Position numbers and translations under genes: made by a program. Of a stretch of 64,000 nt of DNA, positions 23,903 to 33,452 are shown in pieces. The DNA lies in the NCBI GenBank assembly GCA_965277595.1, contig CBDIDH010000001.1:1178001-1242000 (forward strand), read 5' to 3'. The DNA comes from CBDIDH01 sp965277595. GTDB taxonomy: Bacteria; Planctomycetota; Planctomycetia; Isosphaerales; Isosphaeraceae. The notes under the pieces are model-generated. The model saw only the letters and a program-made list of their open reading frames with translations, was not told the origin of the DNA and made no database searches. The stretch's first letter is position 1; every line of letters begins with the position of its first letter.

Positions 23903-26900
23903 ATGGTACCAATGAACCGGACGCGATTAATCCTCATCGCCGCGCTTGCCGTCTTCACGGCGTCCGACGCCAACGCGACGAAGTTCAGCCAGATCACTGG
24001 CGGCGGTGCCTTCGCCACCGGGACGGACAGCGTCGTTACCGTCCGCAACGGCACGACCGACGTGCTCACCACCCTCCCGGCCCCCGGTGCGTCGCTCGAC
24101 AGCGCTACGGGAGCGGCGACCACGGGCGGCCAGTACCTGAACCGCACCGGAACCGGGGCATGGACAGCGCAATCGATGCCGGACGTCGTCGGCACCTGCT
24201 ACCTCAAGGATTTCTCCCCGAACTTCGCCAGCGAAACCGAAACCCAGCAGGGTACGGACTACCAGAACTGGCTGCTCAACTGTCAGCAAAAGGCCATCGC
24301 GCGCGGGGCCGCCAACTACGCCTCGCAGCACCGGTCTGGGTGCATCAAGGCGGTTTCCACCACGTCCGAGTACGGTCAGAATTTCAACACCCCGATCGTG
24401 ATCCCACGCTACGTCTGCTGGGAGCCGACCGGCGCGTTCGTCCGCGACGGCCTGACCGGGACACCCACCAATAACTGGACCGGCGCCACGACCACGTCAC
24501 AGCTCTCCAATTACGAACAGCCGATGTTCATCTTCACCCCGATGGGCATCATGACCGGCGACCTGATCATCAACGCCAACCGCAATAATACGGATCGGGG
24601 ATCAGGCGTCGCCTATGGCCGCACCTGGCGCGTCAAGACGCTGACCATCGCCTCGGGCGGGACCGGCTTCGTCGGCGGCGAAACCTGCCAGATGGCGAAC
24701 GGCGATCAGTACCCGGCGAACGGCGCCTCCTTCACCGTGGCGACCGCCAGCGGGGGCGTGGCGACCAGCTTGACCTTCGCCCCGACACGCTGGTCCTATC
24801 CGACGGGGCAATATTACCTGCCGCCCGTATTGCAGGCACAGCAATGGACGGCGGCCAACGGCTGGAATGGTTCCGACAATTTGCACCCTCAAGTTTTTGA
24901 CGGCAACGGGCACTACCTGGCGATCTGCTCATCTGGCACCGGCCTGACCGTCATCCCAACCTGGTGGAATGACTGGGAATCGGGCAGCACCGTGTACGAC
25001 GGCATGTTCTCGAATTTTTCCGCGAGCACCGGCTATCTGCACAATATCTATGTGTCGCAATCCGGCAACGTGAACGATTCCAATTACGGCCCCACCTTCG
25101 GCTTTCTGGGCGCGTCATTCGATCTCGACATCGATCTCCTCCAAACGAGCTATGCGCGCTACGGCTCGATCTTTACCGGCACCGACCTGCGCATCAAGAT
25201 GCTCAACGACGTGGATAGCTGGGCCACCGCCAAATTCGCGGCGGGCGGCTCGATGGAGATCAACCAGCTCGTTGCCGACACGCCGATCGACCATTACCTC
25301 GAAATCGACAAGGTTTCGGGTCTCGTGATCCGCAACAAAATCCTCAACAACGGCAACAACAACATCACCGGCGCGGCGTCAATCCTGCTGGGCTCGGACA
25401 GCACCTATTCCAACTCGTCCAACGAGAATAGCGAACTCTGGCTGGATTTGAGTGGCGATAACGGCGGTAACTCCAGCGGTATTCCCTTAATATCGTGTGC
25501 CTATACTCGCAACTCGCATTTCGGAATGAACCCGACCAATATCAACGGATCGGGCAGCGCCTACGCGTATCAGAATAACTCGCTCGTGAGTTTCGGCAGT
25601 CACTGCGAGACCTCGAATGACTTCTCGGGGCAAATTGATAACGTCACCGGCAGCCTGTTCTCCGGCACCGTGCCCGTGATCGGCATGCACGTCTGGGATA
25701 CCGTCGCGAGCGGCTATGCCGGCCCGGCGAACACGTACATGCTCTACGGCTCCGGCGCGCCGACCAGCGGCGGCAGCGGCACCGGCCTGAATAAAGCGGG
25801 CAAGGGTTCGCTGTACGACGACTACGCCAACGGCAACCTCTACATCAACACCGGCGCGCCGACCAGCCCGAGCTGGTCGCAGGTCGGTTCGGGCGGCAGT
25901 TCCGTGACCTGGCCCACCAGCGGCGATATCGTCATCAGCAACGGCAGCGGCTCGCCTGCCGGAGTTGCCCCGGTCAACGGTGATTGCCTGATCGGCTCGG
26001 GCGGTGCGTGGGCGGCGGGCAGTTGTGGCGGCTCCTCGAACATTAACCTCGGCACCGGCCTGTCGACGATGAACCCGCAGGTCTCCGGCGACGCCACGAC
26101 GGGCTTTTACAGCCCGGCGGCGCACAACATCGGGATCGGCACCAACGGCCACGACGTGCTGCGGGCGCTGGACGCCGCCAGCGCGGTCAACTATTTCACC
26201 CTCACCCCGGCGGCCACCGGCGGCGCGGTGACGCTCGCCACGGCGGGTGCCGATTCTTTCGTCAGCCTGAACATCAGTCCCAAGGGCGGCGGTTCGATCA
26301 ACCTCAACGGCCCCACCATCGCCGGCTCGCTTTATTCAGGCGGCAACGCGGTGATCACCACGGTATCCGACACGTCCGCGCTGAACGCCACCGCCGCCGG
26401 CGCGACCACCGCACGCACCCTGGCGAATCATTTTTCCGATACTTATTATGCCGCCGATTACGGCGTGGTTTGCGACGGGATCGCCCTAACCGACCTCAAC
26501 ATCACCAGCGGCGCCGCCACCCTGTCCAGCGGCTCCTACACCTTCGTCCCCGGGGACATCGGGAAGACCATCGTCGTCACCGACACAAACGACACCACGA
26601 TCCTCAACACCACCATCTCCAGCGTCTCCTCGGGCAACGCGGTCCTGGCGGCCAACTGGACGGGAGGCTCGCTCACGAACCACACCGGCCGCGCGACGTT
26701 TTATACGACGGACAATACTTCTGCTATCGCAACGGCGGTCACGAATATCATTGCGCCGAATCTAGATGCCAATGGGCATAATACCAAGGGTTTTAAGCTG
26801 GTTTTTCCGAATGGCGTATGCGCCACCGGAGCGTTTACTCAGCCACGGCTTTCTATCTTCGCCTGCAAGAGCGTAGGCTCATGTGAGCTTTTTGAAAAAT

Positions 26901-28327
26901 CCGGAACCAATGCCGATTTCGATACTGGGGAAAACTTCTCTGCTTTAACTGGAACCGGCCTGAACTACGGCCCCACCGGTACGTATAACGGTCGCTCATC
27001 CGATGTTCGTGTGCCTTCATGGTTCGGCTTGGAGAATATGCACTTCGATTGCAACAAGCTGGGACAGACCTCTGGGCGGTGCTTGGCGTGGTACGGCAAC
27101 GCCCAGCTCTTTTTGGGCACCGACATCTTCGAGGAAGCCTATGGGGCCTGTCTGCACACGGAGGCGAGCGACGCCAGCGCGTGGAGCCTGACAGACTGGA
27201 AATCGTACGAGGAGGGTTTCGGCGACCACATCCGCACCCGCAACTGCGGCGACATGGCGTGGGACGACCAGGGGCCGCACGACTCGGTGTGGCTCGATTT
27301 CATCGACGCGGAGAGCGCCAAGGGATACCACAGCACCCTGTCGGCGGGCTACTATAGTGGCACCAGCCACATCGTCAAAGCGCACGCCTACACCGAATCG
27401 GACCACTTGGCGTTCTACATCGGCACGCCGTCCTCCATCGACGAAATCTACCCGGACTACGCGGGCATGGAGATCGCCGCCCCCGGTGTCAGCATCGGCA
27501 GGGCGTTCTACACGGCGGGGGGGTTCGGCGGCGTGACCCCGCTGCTACAAGATTCCGCCGCGTACAGGCTGAACATCTCCCAAGTCACCCTAGACGTTTA
27601 CGCTTCGGCGACCAGCATGACGATGATCGATCTCAAGGGCGGCAGCGCAGTTATAGGCAATTTGAATACCACAGGGATCAGCGCCGGTACGGGTATCACG
27701 CTTCTCAAGCTTGAAAGCGGGTTCAATATCATTTCCGGTGTGTTGCAAAACGCCGCAGCCACAGGTGACGTTTGCCTTGCTATGGGTGGATCGAATAATA
27801 TCCTTAATTTTACGGGGTTCAGCTGCACTACCTTCGTAGACCCAACCACCGACGGCGGAAACAATACATTGAATTACACCATGTATTTGGCTTCCGGCAC
27901 CAACTTCACCAGCGGTTACCCATTCTCCACGAGCGATTTCATTAACCTGGCGGAAAACAACGGCTCCGCGAACACGTACTTCACGCAAAACCCGGGTTCA
28001 CGCGGCCAGAAGGGCGCGCTGGAATTCACGGGAACCGTGCCAATCGTTGCCAGTGGCTCAACCGATTGCGGCACATCTCCCGCTATTGTCGGCAACAACC
28101 ATACCGGCAAGGTGACGGTCGGAACCGGAACCAATGGCGGTAAGTGTACCGTTACATTTTCTGGCAGCTTCGCCTTCGGTAACGCCCCGGTTTGCTTCGT
28201 TTCCGACGCCACCACGCCGGCCAATAACGTCAAGGCGGTCGCGACCACCACCACGCTGGCGATCACCGCAGTCAGCGCGATCACCGCCGGGGACGTTCTC
28301 AACTACCAGTGCGCCGGGTATTACTAG
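23903..28327 (+). CDS. Giant tailspike-like double beta-helix protein with signal peptide (1,474 aa)
   Basis: M NRTRLILIAALAVFTASDANA at the N-terminus (ATG 23903 or 23912) is a signal peptide. A first Asn/Gly/Ser-rich beta-helix-like part covers roughly residues 90-680. A linker follows (INLGTGLSTMNPQVSGDATT). A second unit begins YAADYGVVCDGIALTDLNIT and contains DNTSAIATAV, the entry pattern of pectate-lyase-like tailspikes. The C-terminal ~95 residues (TDCGTSPAIVGNNHTGKVTV, APVCFVSDATTPANNVKAVA, YQCAGYY) are a module seen at the ends of phage fibres and bacterial surface proteins. Likely receptor-binding or depolymerase. The export signal and its place between neck and sheath genes are odd. 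Confidence 0.65.
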   Translation: MVPMNRTRLILIAALAVFTASDANATKFSQITGGGAFATGTDSVVTVRNGTTDVLTTLPAPGASLDSATGAATTGGQYLNRTGTGAWTAQSMPDVVGTCYLKDFSPNFASETETQQGTDYQNWLLNCQQKAIARGAANYASQHRSGCIKAVSTTSEYGQNFNTPIVIPRYVCWEPTGAFVRDGLTGTPTNNWTGATTTSQLSNYEQPMFIFTPMGIMTGDLIINANRNNTDRGSGVAYGRTWRVKTLTIASGGTGFVGGETCQMANGDQYPANGASFTVATASGGVATSLTFAPTRWSYPTGQYYLPPVLQAQQWTAANGWNGSDNLHPQVFDGNGHYLAICSSGTGLTVIPTWWNDWESGSTVYDGMFSNFSASTGYLHNIYVSQSGNVNDSNYGPTFGFLGASFDLDIDLLQTSYARYGSIFTGTDLRIKMLNDVDSWATAKFAAGGSMEINQLVADTPIDHYLEIDKVSGLVIRNKILNNGNNNITGAASILLGSDSTYSNSSNENSELWLDLSGDNGGNSSGIPLISCAYTRNSHFGMNPTNINGSGSAYAYQNNSLVSFGSHCETSNDFSGQIDNVTGSLFSGTVPVIGMHVWDTVASGYAGPANTYMLYGSGAPTSGGSGTGLNKAGKGSLYDDYANGNLYINTGAPTSPSWSQVGSGGSSVTWPTSGDIVISNGSGSPAGVAPVNGDCLIGSGGAWAAGSCGGSSNINLGTGLSTMNPQVSGDATTGFYSPAAHNIGIGTNGHDVLRALDAASAVNYFTLTPAATGGAVTLATAGADSFVSLNISPKGGGSINLNGPTIAGSLYSGGNAVITTVSDTSALNATAAGATTARTLANHFSDTYYAADYGVVCDGIALTDLNITSGAATLSSGSYTFVPGDIGKTIVVTDTNDTTILNTTISSVSSGNAVLAANWTGGSLTNHTGRATFYTTDNTSAIATAVTNIIAPNLDANGHNTKGFKLVFPNGVCATGAFTQPRLSIFACKSVGSCELFEKSGTNADFDTGENFSALTGTGLNYGPTGTYNGRSSDVRVPSWFGLENMHFDCNKLGQTSGRCLAWYGNAQLFLGTDIFEEAYGACLHTEASDASAWSLTDWKSYEEGFGDHIRTRNCGDMAWDDQGPHDSVWLDFIDAESAKGYHSTLSAGYYSGTSHIVKAHAYTESDHLAFYIGTPSSIDEIYPDYAGMEIAAPGVSIGRAFYTAGGFGGVTPLLQDSAAYRLNISQVTLDVYASATSMTMIDLKGGSAVIGNLNTTGISAGTGITLLKLESGFNIISGVLQNAAATGDVCLAMGGSNNILNFTGFSCTTFVDPTTDGGNNTLNYTMYLASGTNFTSGYPFSTSDFINLAENNGSANTYFTQNPGSRGQKGALEFTGTVPIVASGSTDCGTSPAIVGNNHTGKVTVGTGTNGGKCTVTFSGSFAFGNAPVCFVSDATTPANNVKAVATTTTLAITAVSAITAGDVLNYQCAGYY

Positions 28328-28360
28328 CGCCCGAACCTTTAATTACCCAAGGAGTCACCC

Positions 28361-28573
28361 ATGAAAGTCCTGATCGTCACCAACCCGTTCGGCGGCCGCG
28401 AGACCGGCGCCCGGATCACCGACCCCGGGGAGATCGAAACGGTCCTCTCGGGCGAGCACGCGCACAGCGTCGTGCAGTCCGATCACGAGGTCGAGCCCGG
28501 CCGCGGGAACGGGGCCGATCACGAGACCACGCCGGAAGCGCCGGAAACAGAAACCGCCCATGAAGGGGAATAA
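28361..28573 (+). CDS. Small acidic protein before tail sheath (70 aa)
   Basis: MKVLIVTNPFGGRETGARIT, then DPGEIETVLSGEHAHSVVQS and an acidic, Glu/Pro/Thr-rich tail. Preceded by CAAGGAG. In Mu-like phages a short acidic gene (DUF2635 type) precedes the sheath; this has the same position and size, but I see no clear family match. Confidence 0.5.
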   Translation: MKVLIVTNPFGGRETGARITDPGEIETVLSGEHAHSVVQSDHEVEPGRGNGADHETTPEAPETETAHEGE

Positions 28574-28576
28574 CCC

Positions 28577-30109
28577 ATGACCATCGTCCAGCAAGGATCG
28601 ATCAACACCACGGCTTTACAGGTTCCGGGACTCTACGTCCAGATCGTCGCGCCGCAGCCCGCGCTCAACGGCGTGCCCACCAACATTTTAGGCGTCGTCG
28701 GCACGGCGAACTGGGGTCCGGTCAATAGCCCGACCATCGTCTCCGGCCCGCAGGACTGCTCGCAGCAGTTCGGGCCGGTGCAGGCGCGCAAATACGACCT
28801 CGGCACGGCCGTTTATACCGCTTCATTACAAGGCGCGGCGAACTTCCGCGTCGTCCGCGTCACCGACGGCACCGACGCGGCGGCCTCGATCACCCTGGGC
28901 ACGGGCACGGGCATCACCTTCACCGCGAAATACACCGGATCGCTGGGCAACTCGATCACCGTCACCGTAGGCACGGGATCGAGCAGCACCAGCGGCACGC
29001 CGACCTTCAAGCTCACCGTCAACCTGCCCGGCCAGCTCTCGGAAGTGTTCGACAACATCGGCGGTACGGGGAATACCCTTTACGTCAATATGGCGGCGGC
29101 CATTAATTCCGGCCTCTCCGGTTTACGAGGGCCGTCCCAGCTCATCGTGGCGACCGCAGGCAGCGGCACGACGGCCCCGACCAACCCCTCAACCGTCACC
29201 CTCACCGGCGGTGTGGACGGCGCGGCGACCATCACCTCCACGGTTTTGATCGGCCAGGACACGATCCCCCGCAAGGGCATGTACGCGCTGCGTGGGACCG
29301 GCGCTTCGGTGGCCATGCTCGCCGACGCCGACGACTCGACGCAGTGGACGCTCCAGAACGTTTACGGGCTGGCGGAGGGCACCTACATGGTAACCACGAG
29401 TCCGGCGGGCGACACGATCTCGAATTTCGCCACCACGCTCTCCACGGCGGGCATCGACAGCTACGCCCTCAAGGCGCTCTTCGGCGACTGGTGCTACATC
29501 ACGGACGCCGTGAACGGTGGCGTCACCCGGCTGGTCTCCCCGCAAGGGTTCGTCGCCGGCAAACTCGCCAACCTCTCGCCCGAGCAGTCGAGCCTGAACA
29601 AGCCGCTCCAGGGCATCATCGCCACCCAGAAGACCTACGCGAAACAGCAGTACAGCGACGCCGAGCTGCAAGCCATCGCGGCGGCGCGCGGCGAGGTCAT
29701 TGCCAACCCGTCTCCCGGCGGCAGTTATTTCAGCCCCCGCCTGGGCGTGAACTCGTCGAGCAACGCGGCGGTCAACGGCGACAACTACCCGCGCCTGACC
29801 AATTACATCGCCAGCACGCTGAACGCGGGGATGGGCATTTACATCGGCCAGGTGCAGTTGCCGAGCGTGCAGCAATCCGCCAAGGCGACGCTCGACAATT
29901 TCCTCCAGAACATGTTCCAGCAGAAGATGATCCAGGCGTGGAAGGTGATCCTCGACGGCACCAACAACCCGCAGAACCGAGTTTCGCTGGGTTACATGCA
30001 GGCGGACGTGCAGGTCACGTATTTGTCAATAATTCGTTACTTTTTGGTTAATTTAACTGGGGGCCAGACCGTTGTCATCGTCAGTAACACCAGTCCTAAT
30101 TTCCAGTAA
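28577..30109 (+). CDS. Contractile tail sheath protein
   Basis: 510 residues. N-terminus VPGLYVQIVAPQPALNGVPT then NILGVVGTANWGPVNSP is the sheath-typical opening (P-G-V-Y...G..GTA..GP). An inserted beta domain lies at about 95-215. The C-terminal part (NPQNRVSLGYMQADVQVTYL) is the conserved sheath end that docks onto the tube. Shows that the phage is a myovirus. The tube gene follows after 11 bases. Confidence 0.85.
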   Translation: MTIVQQGSINTTALQVPGLYVQIVAPQPALNGVPTNILGVVGTANWGPVNSPTIVSGPQDCSQQFGPVQARKYDLGTAVYTASLQGAANFRVVRVTDGTDAAASITLGTGTGITFTAKYTGSLGNSITVTVGTGSSSTSGTPTFKLTVNLPGQLSEVFDNIGGTGNTLYVNMAAAINSGLSGLRGPSQLIVATAGSGTTAPTNPSTVTLTGGVDGAATITSTVLIGQDTIPRKGMYALRGTGASVAMLADADDSTQWTLQNVYGLAEGTYMVTTSPAGDTISNFATTLSTAGIDSYALKALFGDWCYITDAVNGGVTRLVSPQGFVAGKLANLSPEQSSLNKPLQGIIATQKTYAKQQYSDAELQAIAAARGEVIANPSPGGSYFSPRLGVNSSSNAAVNGDNYPRLTNYIASTLNAGMGIYIGQVQLPSVQQSAKATLDNFLQNMFQQKMIQAWKVILDGTNNPQNRVSLGYMQADVQVTYLSIIRYFLVNLTGGQTVVIVSNTSPNFQ

Positions 30110-30120
30110 GGAGATAATAC

Positions 30121-30549
30121 ATGCCCATAAATAACCATTCCATCGGCAAGGACATCAGCTACTCGGTGGTCACGCCCACCGGCACTCTGACCCTGAACGG
30201 CAAGACCGACTACTCGGTCAAGCCGATGTTCACCGACCTCAAGCACAAGGGGCTCGACGGCATCACCAGCCACGGCGTCATCCCCGACGGATGGCAGATC
30301 GACATGAAGTTCGACCGCTCCGACCCGAACGTGGATATCTATTTCGCCCAGCGCGAGGTCGATTACTTCAACGGCGTCAACCAGACGGGCGGCACGGTCT
30401 ACGAATCGATCGTGGAGAAGGACGGCTCGATCACGTCGTTCCGCTACACCAACGTCATCCTCAAATACGACAGCGCGGGCGACTGGAAGGGCGACTCCTT
30501 GATCCCGATTTCGGTTTCCGCGATGTGCTCACGCCGTTATCAGGTGTAA
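30121..30549 (+). CDS. Tail tube protein
   Basis: 142 residues, MPINNHSIGKDISYSVVTPT, then KHKGLDGITSHGVIPDGWQI and VYESIVEKDGSITSFRYTNV. Size, position between sheath and chaperone, and the central beta pattern fit the tail tube family used by XkdM/Mu gpM-type contractile tails. AAGGAG lies upstream. Confidence 0.8.
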   Translation: MPINNHSIGKDISYSVVTPTGTLTLNGKTDYSVKPMFTDLKHKGLDGITSHGVIPDGWQIDMKFDRSDPNVDIYFAQREVDYFNGVNQTGGTVYESIVEKDGSITSFRYTNVILKYDSAGDWKGDSLIPISVSAMCSRRYQV

Positions 30550-30552
30550 TTT

Positions 30553-30924
30553 ATGGCCAAAGTCACCATGCATACCGAGACGCCTTCGGAGAAGGTTATT
30601 AAGTCGGCTAACCAACTGGTTCACGTCACCGACGCCAAGGGCCGCACGCTCGGCCTACGTCGCCTTGATTTCCTCGAAGAGTTCCGAATCATCGAAGCTT
30701 TGGGTTCCGAGCTATCCTCGAACACGACCTACATGGGCATGCTCAACCCGCTGCTCTACCTGGCGGAGATCGACGGCGATCCCGTCGGAATCCCGCGCAA
30801 CAAGATCCAGGCCGAGGCACTGATCCAGCGCGCCGGCCGCGAGGGCTTCATGGCCGTCATTGAGGGCATCACCAAGCATTTCGCCGCCGACGGGGCGATG
30901 GAAGAGAAAATAAAAAACGACTGA
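30553..30924 (+). CDS. Tail assembly chaperone, short form
   Basis: 123 residues. MAKVTMHTETPSEKVIKSAN, LVHVTDAKGRTLGLRRLDFL, MLNPLLYLAEIDGDPVGIPR: this is the tail assembly chaperone type (Mu gp41/lambda G-like) that keeps the tape measure soluble. It terminates at TGA 30922-30924, four bases after a slippery heptamer, so it is the unshifted product of a frameshifted pair. Confidence 0.8.
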   Translation: MAKVTMHTETPSEKVIKSANQLVHVTDAKGRTLGLRRLDFLEEFRIIEALGSELSSNTTYMGMLNPLLYLAEIDGDPVGIPRNKIQAEALIQRAGREGFMAVIEGITKHFAADGAMEEKIKND

Positions 30925-31091
30925 GGCACCCCGGCCTGAGAGACAGGCTATGGCTTGTCGATCATAACGTGCCATACAACGTCGCGTTCACTCTCCCGCC
31001 GGAAGACGTGGCGGCCTACGGGATCATCTTCGGAGAATTCGCGGGCAATAAATTCAACATCGCAACCATGCAGTGGGAAAAACCGGAATGA
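30553..31091 (+). CDS. Tail assembly chaperone, -1 frameshift fusion product
   Basis: Slippage on A AAA AAC (30912-30918) would move ribosomes to the -1 frame, which then reads RLRHPGLRDRLWLVDHNVPY and continues LPPEDVAAYGIIFGEFAGNK to TGA at 31089-31091. The extension is about 57 residues and its stop overlaps the ATG (31088) of the next gene, which supports real translation of this frame. The G/GT arrangement is conserved in long-tailed phages: the extended form binds the tape measure during tail assembly. Confidence 0.75.
30912..30948 (+). promoter_or_regulatory. Programmed -1 frameshift signal (slippery site plus hairpin)
   Basis: A AAA AAC at 30912-30918 is in the correct phase (zero frame ATA AAA AAC). 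A hairpin GCCTG-AGAGA-CAGGC at 30934-30948 begins 15 bases downstream and could stimulate slippage. The zero-frame stop TGA is two codons after the heptamer. Confidence 0.75.
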
Positions 31092-31606
31092 AGGAATTTC
31101 ACAGCCTGGGCGATTTCGGCGAGCACATCCTCAAGACCGCGTTGATCGAGGAAATCGCCATCCGCAAGGCTTTAAGCAAATGCGCCAAGGCGGTCGAGAG
31201 GGAAGCGAAAACAGAAGTCGGCACCTACCAGGATCAGGCGGGGCCGTTCGCGGCCTGGGCGGAGCTTGCCGATTCAACCAAGGAAGATCGAGTCAAACAA
31301 GGCTATTCGGAAAACGACCCGTTGTTCAGGTCGGGCGAGTTACGCGACAGCATAGGCATGGCCATGTCAACCACCGGACTTGAAGCACAGGTCGGCTCCG
31401 ACAGCGACATCGCGGTTTACCAGGAACTCGGCACGGATCACATACCGCCCCGCTCCTTCCTCGGCGGGGCATTGGTCAGGAAGATGCCGGAAATCCAGGA
31501 GGCACTCGGTCTGACCGTTTTTGCCGCGCTCCTTGGTCAAGGCGTTGTAGGCGGCGGCGCGCTCATCGCCGGAAACGAATTACTAGCGGTGCCATCGGAT
31601 GTTTGA
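31088..31606 (+). CDS. Minor tail protein between chaperone and tape measure (172 aa)
   Basis: Starts at ATG 31088 inside the chaperone-extension stop. MKEFHSLGDFGEHILKTALI, a helical region, then GPFAAWAELADSTKEDRVKQ, PLFRSGELRDSIGMAMS, DIAVYQELGTDHIPPRSFLG. The 'L..SG.LR.SI...... QE.GT...PPR.F' pattern is shared with phage virion-morphogenesis (tail completion, gp10/HK97-like) proteins. Its stop overlaps the tape-measure start. Confidence 0.65.
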   Translation: MKEFHSLGDFGEHILKTALIEEIAIRKALSKCAKAVEREAKTEVGTYQDQAGPFAAWAELADSTKEDRVKQGYSENDPLFRSGELRDSIGMAMSTTGLEAQVGSDSDIAVYQELGTDHIPPRSFLGGALVRKMPEIQEALGLTVFAALLGQGVVGGGALIAGNELLAVPSDV

Positions 31607-33452
31607 AGCCTACAAAGTCGGTGTCACCCTTAGCCTGACGAACAAGGTCAGCTCCGGGCTCCTCATCGTCGGAAAAGACCTGGCCAGGACGCAAGGCACG
31701 GTCGTCTCGCTTCAGAGGAAGCTCGACGATCTCGCAAAAACCGGGAAGAAGGCCGCCTATCAACTCGGCGCGGCCTTCGCCATCGTCTCCCCGTTCGCCC
31801 TCGCCATCACCGACGCGGCCAAGCTCCAGAAGGAGATGATCGGCATCCAGCAGGCGACGGGCGCGACGACGAATCAGATCAATTCGATGCGTGCGGCCAT
31901 CGAGAAGTCCGCCGGGCAGACGATGTTCAGCAACATCGACGTGGCGAAAATGGCCAAGACCATCGGCACCGGCACGACGCTCACGCCGGATCAGGTGACC
32001 GCGCTGTTACCCGAGTACGCAAAGTTCGCCGACGTGCAGCTCCTCCTCAAGGGGTCCTCGCCCCAGGAGTCGGTCAAAGACGCCGTAAAACTCGCGCACA
32101 CCGCCGGACATTACGACGCCGCTTCCTTGCGGGAATACCTCAACCTGCTCAACAAACTCTCCATGGTGATCCCCGGAGGGTTGGGCGAGGCAGGGCACGC
32201 GCTCAAATACTCCCAGAGCATCGCCAAGCGGGCTTTGGGCATCGACGACTCGCAGATGGTGGAGATGATCGCCTTGCTCAACCAGCTCGGTTTTTCGGGC
32301 AGCCGGGGCGGCACCAACTTTCTCGCCGCCGCGACCCGCTCGATACCGGGCATCTTCGGCTCCGGGTTGCTCAAGGGCAAAAGTCATGACGCACTCAAGG
32401 CCATGGGGATGATCGATTCTCACGAGCAAGCGACCTTTTTCAAAGACGGCAAGTTCGATACGCACCTGTGGATGGGGCAGCTCGCGGCGTACGTCGCCAA
32501 GGAATTCGCCACCCACCCCGAGGCGGTCGCCCGCCAGGACATCATGAAGAATTTCTCGCACGCCCTCGGCGTCAACGGCGCCCGCATCGCGTCCCTACTC
32601 GCCGACCCCGCCGCTTTGACACAGTTAGTTTCCATCCATGAAAAATTCGGAAAACTGCCCAGCGTCGATGCAACCCAGGCCGCTTTCGCCACGGAAAGCG
32701 TTACGCAAGGCTTCGAAAACGCAAAAACCAACTTCACTTCCTTAATGACGGAACTCGGGTATCCGCTGCTGCCCGACGTTGAAACCGGACTGAGAAACTT
32801 GAATCAGTCGTTGCAGGGCATGATCGACGCGGTTCACAAACATCCGGCCATCGTCCGAGGCCTAACCTACGCGTTCGGCGGTTTAGCCTCGGCTCTGGCT
32901 ATTACCGGCACGGTCAATCTGCTGAAATTCGCATTCGGCGGCTTCGGGGTGGCTTTGCGGCTGGTGGGCGGCTGGATGTTGGGTCTTCTCGCCGCAAACC
33001 CTGTGGTCATCGTCACCGGCCTCGTGCTGGGGACCGCGTATGCCATCATGCACTGGAAAACGATAGGGCCGAAGGTTCACCACATTCTCGAAACGGTCGG
33101 TAAGCTGGCCGACCCGATATGGCAGGCTTTGGCGGATTTGGGCAATTCCATAAGAGGAGCCGTCGTTAATTTCCTCGCCGAGATCGGCAACGGCATACTT
33201 TCCGGGGTTCAATCGGTCGGGAGTTATGTCGGCTCGAATGAATTCAAAACGACCAACAGTCACGCCTTCGGCAGCAACCGGGGTTACGCCCCGCCTTCCT
33301 CAGGCAAGCCCATCCAGGTGAATACCCAGATCAACCTCGATGGACGCCCGGTTGCCAACGTGGTGTCGCAGCATCTGAGTAACGCGGGGAGATCCCCGTT
33401 CGCTTCGGGCGGTGCCGTCGACGGGCGCCTGCACCCCGACTGGGGTTTCTAA
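31599..33452 (+). CDS. Tail tape measure protein
   Basis: 617 residues. Helical N-terminal part with DLARTQGTVVSLQRKLDDLA, then KLQKEMIGIQQATGATTNQI (PhageMin_Tail-like start). Hydrophobic spans near residues 420-480 (LASALAITGTVNLLKFAFGG, LVGGWMLGLLAANPVVIVTG) could be membrane-inserting. The C-terminal 50 residues are Gly/Ser/Asn-rich. The protein sets tail length and is ejected ahead of DNA; at ~1.5 Angstrom per residue it implies a tail of roughly 90 nm (inference). Confidence 0.85.
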   Translation: MFEAYKVGVTLSLTNKVSSGLLIVGKDLARTQGTVVSLQRKLDDLAKTGKKAAYQLGAAFAIVSPFALAITDAAKLQKEMIGIQQATGATTNQINSMRAAIEKSAGQTMFSNIDVAKMAKTIGTGTTLTPDQVTALLPEYAKFADVQLLLKGSSPQESVKDAVKLAHTAGHYDAASLREYLNLLNKLSMVIPGGLGEAGHALKYSQSIAKRALGIDDSQMVEMIALLNQLGFSGSRGGTNFLAAATRSIPGIFGSGLLKGKSHDALKAMGMIDSHEQATFFKDGKFDTHLWMGQLAAYVAKEFATHPEAVARQDIMKNFSHALGVNGARIASLLADPAALTQLVSIHEKFGKLPSVDATQAAFATESVTQGFENAKTNFTSLMTELGYPLLPDVETGLRNLNQSLQGMIDAVHKHPAIVRGLTYAFGGLASALAITGTVNLLKFAFGGFGVALRLVGGWMLGLLAANPVVIVTGLVLGTAYAIMHWKTIGPKVHHILETVGKLADPIWQALADLGNSIRGAVVNFLAEIGNGILSGVQSVGSYVGSNEFKTTNSHAFGSNRGYAPPSSGKPIQVNTQINLDGRPVANVVSQHLSNAGRSPFASGGAVDGRLHPDWGF

